DNA of 64,000 nt from Aquabacter spiritensis (GTDB taxonomy: Bacteria > Pseudomonadota > Alphaproteobacteria > Rhizobiales > Xanthobacteraceae): the NCBI RefSeq assembly GCF_004346185.1, contig NZ_SMAI01000008.1, positions 161,536 to 225,535 of the forward strand, written 5' to 3'. Shown in pieces: positions 50,433 through 59,800 of the stretch; within the stretch, counting starts at the first letter, position 1, and each line of letters begins with the position of its first letter. The notes beneath the pieces were generated by a model. That model made no database searches, was not told the origin of the DNA, and was given only the letters and a program-made list of their open reading frames with translations. A program made the position numbers and the translations under genes.

Positions 50433-51716
50433 ATGGCCGCGCCGGTCTTCTTCGATGCCTCCTATCTGATCGCGCGGGCGACATACCCGCGCGCGGACGG
50501 GTTCACGAACGTGACTTTGGCGTATGCGCGGCATTTCGTCGACCAGGCGCGGGGCTTCTTCGTCCGCAACGGGCCGTCGGATCCGGTCGTGCTCGAGCGG
50601 CACCATGCGCATCGCATCCTGAAGACGCTGGACCAGACGATGTCCTCCCGTCCTTCCGCCCTGGGTGGGGTGCGGGACTGGCTCGCCGGCGGCGCGCCTC
50701 CCCCATCGCAGGTGCGGGCTTCGGGTTTGCGCACGGCGGCCTCCCGATTCGTCGGAGACCGGGTGGCCAAGGTCCAATGTTCCTACATCGCGCGTGCCCG
50801 CGCCAGCGGCCGGATCGCCGAGGGGGCCGTGTACCTCAACGTCGCGCAATATGCCTATAGCGATTGCGAAGCCTATCGCTGGCTGGACCGGCGACCGGAC
50901 GTGCGCCCGGTCTTCCTCGTGCACGATCTGCTTCCGCTGGACTATCCGGAGTTCTTCGTCCCCGGCGAAGGGGAGCGTTTCGCGCGCCGCATCTCCATGG
51001 CCCTGACTCGCGGCCGCGGCCTGATCGTGACCAGCGAGGACGTTCGCGCACGCGTGCAGGATGAGATGGCGCGTCGCGGACACGCCCGCCTGCCGGTCCT
51101 CGTCGCGCCATTCCCCTCGCCGCTGACTTGCCCGGCTCCGAACCCGATCGACGAAGATCTGTCCGCCCACCCTTATTTCGTCATGGTGGCGACCATCGAG
51201 CCCCGCAAGAACCACCTGCTGATGCTCTCGATTTGGCGCGAGCTGGCAAAGGCCGCCGCCGCCGAAGGCAAGGCGGTGCCGAAGTTGATTCTGGTTGGAC
51301 GGCGGGGGCGGGAGAACGAGCAGATCGTGGATGTGCTCGATCGCGGGCGTCTGACGCAGCCGCACGTGCTCGAAATTCCATTTCTCGCGCCCACCGACCT
51401 GTCGCGGCTGATCGCCAATGCGCGGGGACTGCTCATGCCTTCTTTCGCCGAGGGCTATGGCCTTCCCTTGGTGGAGGCGCTCGCGATGGGGACGCCGGTG
51501 GTCGCCACCGACGCGCCGGTCTTCCGCGAAGTGACGCAGGGCCTGGCCCTTTATCGTTCGCCGATCGACGGGTTCGGATGGCAGAATGCCATTCTGGGAC
51601 TGTCGGATCGGCGGTCGCCGGAAGCCGAGGCCGCACGAAGTTCGGCGAAAAGGTTTGTTGCACCGACCTGGGCAGGCTATTTCGACAGTGTGCAACACTT
51701 CCTGAAATCCGTGTGA
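50433..51716 (+). CDS. Glycosyltransferase family 4 (GT1/GT4 type)
   Basis: 427 residues from ATG 50433, preceded by GAAGG. The frame is open upstream but unconserved there. The C-terminal donor domain has VATIEPRKNHLLML, PKLILVGRRG, and the E-x7-E segment SFAEGYGLPLVEALAMGTPVVATD. PVFLVHDLLPLDYPEFF matches the N-terminal acceptor domain of the mannosyltransferase-like group. A retaining transferase at the cytoplasmic face. Followed after 18 bp by the processive GT2 gene. Confidence 0.9.
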   Translation: MAAPVFFDASYLIARATYPRADGFTNVTLAYARHFVDQARGFFVRNGPSDPVVLERHHAHRILKTLDQTMSSRPSALGGVRDWLAGGAPPPSQVRASGLRTAASRFVGDRVAKVQCSYIARARASGRIAEGAVYLNVAQYAYSDCEAYRWLDRRPDVRPVFLVHDLLPLDYPEFFVPGEGERFARRISMALTRGRGLIVTSEDVRARVQDEMARRGHARLPVLVAPFPSPLTCPAPNPIDEDLSAHPYFVMVATIEPRKNHLLMLSIWRELAKAAAAEGKAVPKLILVGRRGRENEQIVDVLDRGRLTQPHVLEIPFLAPTDLSRLIANARGLLMPSFAEGYGLPLVEALAMGTPVVATDAPVFREVTQGLALYRSPIDGFGWQNAILGLSDRRSPEAEAARSSAKRFVAPTWAGYFDSVQHFLKSV

Positions 51717-51734
51717 GTCCAAAGGCGTGCCCTC

Positions 51735-53261
51735 ATGCTCCTAATGCTCGCTTTCGGACTGGTCACATTCGCTGTGGCGATCTACGCGGTCTTCGAAGCG
51801 CGCATCCTCCTCGGCTTCTGGCATAAGGCGCGGCACGGACGCGCTGGGCAAATTCTGCCGAAGCCGAAGAAGAAGCGGACCAATAAGCCCGCGCCCGACG
51901 TCACGGTCCAATTGCCCATCTACAATGAAGGGGCGGTGGCGCTCGACCTGATCCGCGCGGTCAGCCGGCTCGACTATCCGCGTGACCGCCTGCACATCCA
52001 GGTTCTGGACGATTCCACCGATGGGACCTCCGCGCTGATCGCGCCCGAGGTCAACCGGCTTGCCAAGCTGGGCCTGGACATCGCCCATATGTGCCGCGAC
52101 GATCGCGAGGGATGGAAGGCAGGCGCGCTGGCGGCGGGCCTTGCCGTCTCGGACAGCGAATTCGTCGCCATGTTCGATGCCGACTTCCTCCCGCCCCCGA
52201 ACTATCTGCGCAGTGTCCTGGTGGAGGGATCGGCGTTCGACGATCCTCAGGTCGCCTTCATCCAAGGCCGCTGGACCTATTCGAACGAACGCCAGAACCT
52301 TCTCACGCGCGCGCAGGCCATTTTGCTGGACCGGCACTTCGTGATCCAGAAGCCGTTCCAGATGGCGGGCGAGCGAACGATCCTGTTCAACGGCTCCGCC
52401 GGAATCTGGCGGCGCGCCGCGATCGATTCGGTCGGGGGCTGGTCGGCCGATACACTGTGCGAGGATATGGACCTCAGCTATCGCTGTGCCCTGAAGGGGT
52501 GGATCGGCACCTACGAGGAAAGCCTCGTCTGCCCGAGCGAGATCCCCGCCAGCCTCTTCGCCTTCAAGCTCCAGCAGCGCCGCTGGGCCAAAGGCAGCGC
52601 GCAGTGCGTGCGCAAGCTCGCCGTCGACATCATTCGCTCGAAGCAGCTGCGGCACAGATGGGACGATCTGTACGCGGCCCTCGGCTATGTCCTGCACCCT
52701 TTGCTGCTCTCCTATACGCTCCTGTGGCCCTGGGTGGTACTGGACGAGGGTGTCTGGGCGGTCACGTTCGCCGGTCAGATGAGCCTCACCGCCGCAAACC
52801 TGATCGGCATCCTCGGCTTTGCTCTCACGTCGCTCATTTCCCGCAGGGGGGCCGGGTTCCGGTCCCTGCGCGACATCGGCTTCGCGCTGATGCTCGGCGC
52901 CTCGCTGATGATCAACAACACCTTCGCCTTCATCGTCGGCTGTTTCGAGCGGGCGAGCGTGTTCGAGCGCACGCCGAAGCAGGGGAAGGCGCGTCGTCCG
53001 TCGCGCGCCGGGTTCACCGTCGCCAAATGGTGTGTCACCTTCGAGCTGGCTTTCTCAACCTATCTGCTGGGCCTGGCGTGGTACATGATCGGAAAGGGCT
53101 TCTATGCGGAAGCCGTGCCGTGCGTGGCGCTGGGGTTCGGGATGGCGGGCGCGGTGCTCTACCAATATTTCGAACTGCCGGCCGCCAGCGAGCGTGCCCC
53201 GCTTCGGCGGTCCATCCCCGCACGGGTGCGCCTCGCGCTCCGCCGCAACACGGCCGAGTGA
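51735..53261 (+). CDS. Membrane glycosyltransferase family 2, cellulose-synthase/CslA-like
   Basis: 508 residues. An N-terminal membrane segment precedes the catalytic domain with DVTVQLPIYNE, QVLDDSTDGT, VAMFDADFLPP, LCEDMDLSYRC and the processivity motif QQRRWAKGSAQ. Four or more C-terminal membrane segments follow. This D,D,D,QxxRW pattern belongs to processive inverting enzymes such as cellulose synthase-like and CslA-type beta-mannan synthases. It could polymerise and extrude a beta-linked glycan itself. It is the third possible glycan export route in the window. The product is not predictable. Confidence 0.9.
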   Translation: MLLMLAFGLVTFAVAIYAVFEARILLGFWHKARHGRAGQILPKPKKKRTNKPAPDVTVQLPIYNEGAVALDLIRAVSRLDYPRDRLHIQVLDDSTDGTSALIAPEVNRLAKLGLDIAHMCRDDREGWKAGALAAGLAVSDSEFVAMFDADFLPPPNYLRSVLVEGSAFDDPQVAFIQGRWTYSNERQNLLTRAQAILLDRHFVIQKPFQMAGERTILFNGSAGIWRRAAIDSVGGWSADTLCEDMDLSYRCALKGWIGTYEESLVCPSEIPASLFAFKLQQRRWAKGSAQCVRKLAVDIIRSKQLRHRWDDLYAALGYVLHPLLLSYTLLWPWVVLDEGVWAVTFAGQMSLTAANLIGILGFALTSLISRRGAGFRSLRDIGFALMLGASLMINNTFAFIVGCFERASVFERTPKQGKARRPSRAGFTVAKWCVTFELAFSTYLLGLAWYMIGKGFYAEAVPCVALGFGMAGAVLYQYFELPAASERAPLRRSIPARVRLALRRNTAE

Positions 53262-53627
53262 CGCGCGGGGCCCGTCCCGGATGCCGTCCTATGCTTTTCG
53301 AGGCGCGGCTTTTCCCATTTCGCCCTGCAGACCGCAAAACCCTCCGATGACGGCCTGGTGGATGCACCCACCCGATGGCCAAAGCCGGAGAGTTCAAGCG
53401 CGAGCTCGGCCCAACTCGGCAGAACGGCCCCTCGGCGCGAGAAATCCATCCTCCGCGCAAGAGGGTCGAACCCAGAGGGTGGACCCGGACAAGGAAGCCG
53501 CCGGACACCGTCGATACTGGCTTGCCGACCAGCCGGAAGATACCACCGCGAGTGGGAAAATTTATCCAAGGGATGGTAAGAGGAACGAGGGACGGCGCCG
53601 AAATGGGCGGTCCAAGCAGGGGGCAGC
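53262..53627. other. Intergenic region before the acyl carrier protein gene
   Basis: 366 bp. ORFs in it are out of frame with known families. A purine-rich AGCAGGGGGCAGC precedes the ACP start and GTGGGAAAATTTATCC near 53556 is the only A/T-rich patch, possibly part of a promoter. No terminator-like hairpin with T-tract seen. Confidence 0.4.
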
Positions 53628-53921
53628 ATGATTGCAGGCCAAGACCCTTCCGGAGCGGGGGCGACCGAGGCGGATTGGTCGCCGTTGGAAGCGCGTGTCG
53701 TCGCGCTGATCCGAAGCGAGATCGAAGACAAGTCGGCGGTCCTGGCGCGCGGCACGACCCGCGACGCGGTGGCGATCGATTCCATCGACATCGTCCATGT
53801 CGTATTCGCCCTCGAAGAGCAGTACGGGGCGGTGGTCGATCTGAAGCCCGGAATGAAGTTCGACACGGTCGGCGATCTGGTCGATGCCCTCGTCTCTTTC
53901 ATCCCCGAACACCGCCGCTGA
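53628..53921 (+). CDS. Acyl carrier protein
   Basis: 97 residues. The phosphopantetheine site is AIDSIDIVHVVFALEEQYG, with serine 52 in DSID, and the rest is the four-helix ACP pattern. An N-terminal extension of about 18 residues is not usual. It is specialised, lying next to a ketoacyl synthase and away from core fatty-acid genes. It probably carries an acyl chain for a lipid or glycan modification. The next gene starts seven bases downstream. Confidence 0.9.
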   Translation: MIAGQDPSGAGATEADWSPLEARVVALIRSEIEDKSAVLARGTTRDAVAIDSIDIVHVVFALEEQYGAVVDLKPGMKFDTVGDLVDALVSFIPEHRR

Positions 53922-53928
53922 GGGCATT

Positions 53929-55134
53929 GTGCGCCGCGCTTGCGCGGTGACGGGCCGAGGCGCCGTCTCGGCTCTCGGCCAGAGCGCATCCGCATTCGTG
54001 CGGGCGGTGCTTTCCGGCGAAGCGGCCATCGCTCCCCTGGAACACCGCCCGGCCGGTCTGAGGCTGACCGCTGGCGCCCCCATCCGTGGCTTTGTCGCGT
54101 CGGACCATTTTTCCGAGCGCGACATGTCTCAAATCGACCGGTTCACGCAGTTTGCCGCCGTCGCCGCCCGCGAGGCCTGGCGGGAAGCGGGGCTGGCCGG
54201 GCAGATCGAGGATCCCAGCCGGATCGGCGTGTTCGTCGGAACAGCCAATGGCGGAATCGATGCTCTGGAGCATAATTTTGCGCGCATCCTGGTGGAGAAG
54301 GTCAGCCCGCGCCCGCTGACCGTGCCGCAGGTCATGTCGAATGCGCCCGCCGTCCGGATTGCCGCCGACATCGGGGCCTGCGGTCCGGTTTTCGGCCTTG
54401 CCAGCGCGTGCGCTTCCGGGGCGCACGCGATCCTGGTCGGCGCCACTTTCCTCCGCGCCGGGCTGATCGATATCGCGGTCGTCGGCGGCACGGATTCCTG
54501 CTTCTCGGAAGGGGTCCTGAGAGCCTGGGACGCGCTGAGAGCCGTTTCGACGACCACTTGCCGCCCGTTTTCGGCGGGCCGCGACGGGATGGTGCTCGGA
54601 GAAGGCGCCGGCATTCTCGTCCTCGAACGGCCGGAAAGGGCTTTACGGCGCGGCGCTCGGATCCGGGGTCTGCTGCGCGGCGGCGGAATGGCGACCCGCG
54701 CCTCTGGGCTCCTCGCCTCGGATGCCGGAGGCATGGCGGACGCGATGCGGCTGGCGCTGGCGGACGCCGATCTTTCCCCCGAGGCCGTCGGCTATGTCAA
54801 TGCCCATGGCACCGGGACGGAATCGAATGATCTGGCGGAGGCCACCGCCATCCGGGCCGTCTTTGGCAGCCACGCCGTTCCGGTGTCCTCAACCAAATCG
54901 ATGATCGGCCACGCCTTGGGTGCCGCCGGCGCGCTGGAAGCGATCGCCACCATCGCCGCGCTGGAGCAAGGCACCCTTCCGCCGACGCTGAATTTTCTCG
55001 CCATGGATCCTGCCATCGGCTTCGATCCGATCTCCGGCGGCCCCCGGCGCACGGCGGTCGAAACGGCGCTCTCCAATTCCTTCGCCTTTGGCGGAGCCAA
55101 TGTCTGCCTTGCCTTCAGTCGCCACGTCGGATGA
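53929..55134 (+). CDS. Beta-ketoacyl-ACP synthase (FabF-like)
   Basis: 401 residues from GTG 53929, with GAGGGC upstream; an ATG at 53884 would overlap the ACP gene. The catalytic triad is intact: C161 in ASACASGAHAI, H293 in NAHGTGTESND and H328 in STKSMIGHALGA. Closing motif SFAFGGANVCL. It condenses an acyl group with malonyl-ACP. With the dedicated ACP it may make an unusual acyl chain for the surface glycan or its lipid anchor. No ketoreductase or dehydratase is adjacent. Confidence 0.92.
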   Translation: MRRACAVTGRGAVSALGQSASAFVRAVLSGEAAIAPLEHRPAGLRLTAGAPIRGFVASDHFSERDMSQIDRFTQFAAVAAREAWREAGLAGQIEDPSRIGVFVGTANGGIDALEHNFARILVEKVSPRPLTVPQVMSNAPAVRIAADIGACGPVFGLASACASGAHAILVGATFLRAGLIDIAVVGGTDSCFSEGVLRAWDALRAVSTTTCRPFSAGRDGMVLGEGAGILVLERPERALRRGARIRGLLRGGGMATRASGLLASDAGGMADAMRLALADADLSPEAVGYVNAHGTGTESNDLAEATAIRAVFGSHAVPVSSTKSMIGHALGAAGALEAIATIAALEQGTLPPTLNFLAMDPAIGFDPISGGPRRTAVETALSNSFAFGGANVCLAFSRHVG

Positions 55135-55180
55135 CCTCGCGCCCGCTACGCGGCGGGTCGGATCGCCCCCCTTTCCCTTC

Positions 55181-55927
55181 TCACTCCCTCGCCGCGAGCC
55201 GCGGCCACACGGTCGCGCGCGCACGGGCATACATCGCCTCGTCGTCGATTTCGGCCCAGACGAGATCGTCGATGCGCCGGAGCGGGAGCGGCACGCGGGT
55301 GGCGGCCGCGATCAGCCAGTCCTCGTAATCGCCCTTCGGGTCGGAGGTAAAAAATCTGTCCTCGGTGGCCAACAGAGCGGCGCGGAATGCGGCCCCGATT
55401 CGCGTGATGCCGACCAGTTCGCCGAAGGGCGGCCCCCGGCGCGTGGCGCACCGCTTCGACATGAAATCGAGGACCGGGCGCGGCGTGCCGCTTTGGGCCC
55501 AGATCCAGACCTCGTCGCCGCCGCCCGTCGGACCGGAAGCGAGAAGCAGCGAAGGATAGGTCTTGCGAAGCACGGCGGTGAGCGCCGCCTTCTCCCATAT
55601 CGCATCGGCCTCGAGGAGCAGGAGCGGCCCCTCGGTCGCCGCGAGTCCGACCGCGAGGCTACGCGCAGACCCGCTCTCCGCGAAGTCCGGATTGTGGACC
55701 GTGCGAACGCCCGGCAGCCGGCGCGCCAACGCGTCGTAATGCGCGTGCAAATGCCCTGTGACGATGGTCACATCTCGGATTCCGGCGGCATTGAGGAGAC
55801 CCACGGCGCGCTCGATGAGGCTGGTTCCGCCGACTTCCAAGAAGCCCTTGGGAATCTCGCGCCCGCGCGGCCCGAGCCGTACGCCGCGCCCCGCCGCGAG
55901 GAACACCGCCTGATCCACCCGCGCCAT
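55181..55927 (-). CDS. NTP-transferase family sugar/alcohol-phosphate nucleotidyltransferase
   Basis: 248 residues. The nucleotide loop is VFLAAGRGVRLGPRGREIPKGFLEVGG, broken here as LAAGRGVRLG and PKGFLEVGG. The metal-site acid is in LLLEADAIWEKA, and DYEDWLIAA lies near the C-terminus. It resembles LicC-type phosphocholine and phosphonate cytidylyltransferases more than hexose ones (NPDFAESGSARSLAVGL). It is convergent with the ketoacyl synthase gene. It could activate a phospho-alcohol for glycan decoration. Substrate assignment is weak. Confidence 0.78.
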   Translation of the reverse strand: MARVDQAVFLAAGRGVRLGPRGREIPKGFLEVGGTSLIERAVGLLNAAGIRDVTIVTGHLHAHYDALARRLPGVRTVHNPDFAESGSARSLAVGLAATEGPLLLLEADAIWEKAALTAVLRKTYPSLLLASGPTGGGDEVWIWAQSGTPRPVLDFMSKRCATRRGPPFGELVGITRIGAAFRAALLATEDRFFTSDPKGDYEDWLIAAATRVPLPLRRIDDLVWAEIDDEAMYARARATVWPRLAARE

Positions 55928-56815
55928 CCACCCCGTCCCGCTTTATCGGAGGCCCGGCCCGTGCCGGCCACGGCCTTTGCAACTTCATCTGGGGAGCTAT
56001 TCTAGAACCGGATCCTTTCAAGTGGAAACAAGCGCGCTGTCCGAGAGCCTGTGCGCACGCCATGCCGTTTGAAGCGACGCGAAAGAAGACCCCGCAGGGC
56101 GCAATTTATTCCACGCCGCGAGGCGGTCGTCGGATCTGCCGGTCCGCATGCCTCTCACGCGGATCCGCGACGGTGCGACGGGCGCACACTTCGCCGACGG
56201 AGCACTCATCAAAGCGCGTCGCCCCATGAGGTGATTCGCGCCGGCGGCCGAGATGACCTACTTTAATACCTACATTAAACCGGACGTACCCTGCACACGT
56301 AACGCTCAACTGAATTTTTACAACCAACGAGACAGATGAACAATCACACTCGAATACCTATATGCCCGGAATTTTCTTATAATTTATGTATAATTTTTAT
56401 CGAATTACATTTTACTTGATTGTAATAAGTGTTCAATTTTATTTTATATGTCACTTTTTGATAGAATCATATATGTAAGAAATGTATGACGTTTTTTACA
56501 TTTCTAAAATTTTCCTTCACTAAAATATAGTGGACTAATAAATAGTTTTTACTTTCACCGCTGCTCTACCGCATGGATTCGTGCTTTACGAGCGGAGAGA
56601 TTTTCATTTAGGCTTCGCTACAAATTTTCATGACTGGATCGTGGTGTCTCAATTTTCAGAGGCACAGGCCTGTCGGCGGCGCGATCTGGAAGGGGGCGGC
56701 TTTGACGCGGTTGCCAGTGCATTCCTGCCGGACCACTGGATTGGCGCGTCCCGCTCAGCCGGGTGCGTGGAGTTCTCGTCTGATCCTCCCGCGCTTGCTC
56801 AAAGCCAGCCTCGCC
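55928..56815. promoter_or_regulatory. Long AT-rich upstream region of the giant autotransporter
   Basis: About 890 bp without a supported gene. From about 56255 to 56570 it is extremely AT-rich, unlike anything else in the window. It carries the hairpin at 56478-56505 and many A/T tracts, which suits binding by an AT-preferring silencer such as H-NS-like or MucR/Ros proteins. The remainder (55928-56250 and 56580-56815) is GC-rich with no recognisable ORF. Confidence 0.55.
56478..56505. repeat. AT-rich inverted repeat upstream of the autotransporter
   Basis: Arms AGAAATGTA and TACATTTCT, nine perfect pairs, ten-base loop containing a T-run. It may be an operator or a terminator shielding the adhesin promoter. 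Confidence 0.55.
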
Positions 56816-59800
56816 ATGACCACCGCGCTCACTCCGCCGCGGTCTATTCCCCGGTCCAGGGTTATGGCCGGGATGGTCGGCCTCGCTTTGCTCGGGAGCA
56901 CAGCCGTCCGCGCCGATAACTACATGGTCGAAACCCAGGTCGAGTTCGACGCCGCCCTTGCCGCTGCGGCTGCGAGCAGCACCTCGAATACGATCACCGT
57001 CGAGGGCGCTAACGGAATCGTGGCCCCCGCCGGCCTCAGTCTGCCCGGCAACGGACAGCCGCTCATCCTGACCTTCGCCCAAACCTCCGGCAGCCCCCGC
57101 TTCGATGTCGGCGCAGGGACCGGCAACATCTCTGCCCTGACCCTCGCCGACGGCGCCGAAATCAATTTCAACGTTTCCGCCGTCGCCCTCGGCATGAGGG
57201 TCGGGTACAACGGAGGAACCGGCACGGTCACCATGACCGGCGGCGCGATCACGATGAATGACGCCGCCTCCGCAGGTTATGGCGTGTTGTCGGTCGGCTA
57301 TGGCGCAGACTCCACCGGCACCTTCACGCAGAGCGGTGGCGAAGTTGCCACCGGAGGTGCGCTCAATCTCGGCGTCGCAGGTGCGACCGGAAACTACACG
57401 CTCAGCGGCGGCAGCCTGCACCAGGGCACACGGGCCGGAACCCACGTCTATATCGGCGATGGGGCCGGCGGCATGGGCACGCTGACGATCTCAGGGACCG
57501 GCGCCTTCACCGCCGACGCCGGCAGTTATGTGGATGTCGGGACGGATTCCGGCACCGGCACCATCATCCAGCAGGCTGGCACCGCGACCTTCAACGGCGA
57601 CTTCGTCGCGTTCGGCAGTGGCTCCGGCGGGACAGCCGGAACCGGCACGTACCAATTGGAAGGCGGCCAGCTCCTTATCAACAGCGGATTCTTCTATTTC
57701 GGCAATGGCGCCAGTGGCACGGGAGCCCTGGTTCAGACCGGCGGCACGCTCATCGCCAACACCGCCAGTAGCGGCCAGATCGCGTTCGGATCGACGGGTG
57801 CGGGCGCGGCGGGCAGCTACACCATCAGCGGCGGCACCGCGACCTTCTCGCAGGGTTTCACCCTCGCCGCGTCCGGGACCGAAGGCACCGTGAACCAGAC
57901 TGGGGGCACGGTCTCGATCACCGGAGGGAGCCTGTCCTTCGGCAATGGAACCGGCACCTACAATCTCGACGGCGGCACGCTCGAGGTCGGCGGCGCGAAC
58001 GGCATTCGCAGCGCCGCCGTCGCGACCACCCGTTTGAACCTGGGCGGGGGAACGCTCGGGGTCGTCGCCGCGAACCTGACCACCGACAGCAATTTCTCGA
58101 CCTTCCTCGTCAGTGGAGAGACCTCCACCATCGACACCGGCGGCTTCGATGCCACCTGGAACAGCACCATCACCGGCGGCGGCAGCGATACGGTGTTCCG
58201 CAAACAGGGCACCGGCATTCTGACGCTGGCCGTCGCCAATGCCCTGTCGGCCGACATCGACATCGCGGCCGGCACGCTGGCGCTGACCAATATTGCTGCG
58301 CTCGCCACGGCCTCCCCTCTGACCGTCTTCAACGACGTGGCCGTCGGAAGTGGCGCCGTCTTCGACATCAGCGGCATCCCGGCGACGTCCCCCAATCCCT
58401 ATTCCATCGTCACGATCGGCGTGCTTTCCGGCACCGGAACCGTCGATGTGGGCGCCAACGCGCTGGTCACCGTCATCGGCACCGGCGTCACCTCGGCCTT
58501 CGGCGGTGCATTCACAGCCGACGTCATTGCAGCGGACAGCGACGGGCTGGAAGCCTCATTGGTGAAAGCCGGCGACGGCACCCTCGTCATCGACGGCATG
58601 TCGATGACGAAGGGCAATTTCTACGTCATCGGCGGCACGCTCTCCCAGACCGCGGGTACCACCAGCCTCACCTATCTCGCCCTTGGCGAGGGCCTCACCA
58701 ACAGCGTCCCCAACCCGGGCATACTGGACGTGACGGGGGGCGCGTTGACGATCGGCACGACGGTGCAGATCGGCGACTGGGGCGGCACCGGCGTCGTGAA
58801 CCAGTCCGGCGGCACCGTCTCGCTCACCCCGACCTGCGGGGTCACGGGCGATTGCGTGGCCATGAATATCGGCAACCAGGGCGGCACCGGCACCTACAAT
58901 CTCAGCGGCGGGCAATTGCTGATCGCCGGCGGCAGCCATTCGATCGGCCGCAATGCCACCAGCCGCCCCGCCAGCACCGGAACGCTCAATGTCAGCGGCA
59001 CGGGCCTCTTGGAAATCAGCCCCAATGGCGCCTATGGCGAAGGCTTTCTCGTCATCGGCGACCGCGACCCGGGCACCCAGACGAACAGCACGGGTACACT
59101 CAACCAGAGTGGCGGGACCATGCGCTTCGTCGGCGCATCCTCGCTGTATCTCGGCGGCTACGGCGCAGGGACCTATAATTTCACCGCCGGCACGTTGGAG
59201 ATCGGCGGTTCCAGCCTGAAGGGGTTGTATGGCGGGGGCGGGGGGACAGGGTCCTACCTGTTCAATTTCGGCAACGGCACAATCAAGGTCATCGGCTCCG
59301 CCCTGACCACCAGCGTCGCCGCCACGCTGACGGCCGGCACCACGCCGACCATCGACACCAACGACCTCGGCGCCACCTGGAACGGCGTGCTGTCGGGCGC
59401 GGGAAATCTGCTGAAGACCGGCGGGGGCACACTGACTCTGGGGGGGGCGAACAGCGGCTTTACCGGGGACGTGACGGTCGCGGCCGGGGGGCTGGCGCTG
59501 GGCCATGTCGCGGCGCTGAGCGCAGCCAACGACGTCACGCTCCAGTCCGCGACCTTGGCGACGACCGGGTTGGGCACGGGGATCGTGAGCATCGGGGCGC
59601 TCAACGGCACCGGCACGATCAATCTCGGCAATGCGCGCCTGCAGGTGAACGTCGCGACCGCGGCGGCGTTCTCGGGCACGATCACCGCGAACTTCACCAG
59701 CAATAGCGGCAACAATTACGGCCGCTTCGACAAGACCGGTGCCGGCACGCTGACCATCAACGACACCGTCATGACCGATCCCGTGGTCGGCTCGGGCGGC

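Noticed and set aside
53375..53950. A 191-codon plus-strand frame across the ACP start
   Set aside because: Out of frame with the ACP, low-complexity Arg/Gly-rich and without recognisable domains.
56581..56919. A 112-codon plus-strand ORF overlapping the autotransporter start
   Set aside because: It overlaps the signal-peptide coding region in another frame, and its composition shows no protein-like pattern.
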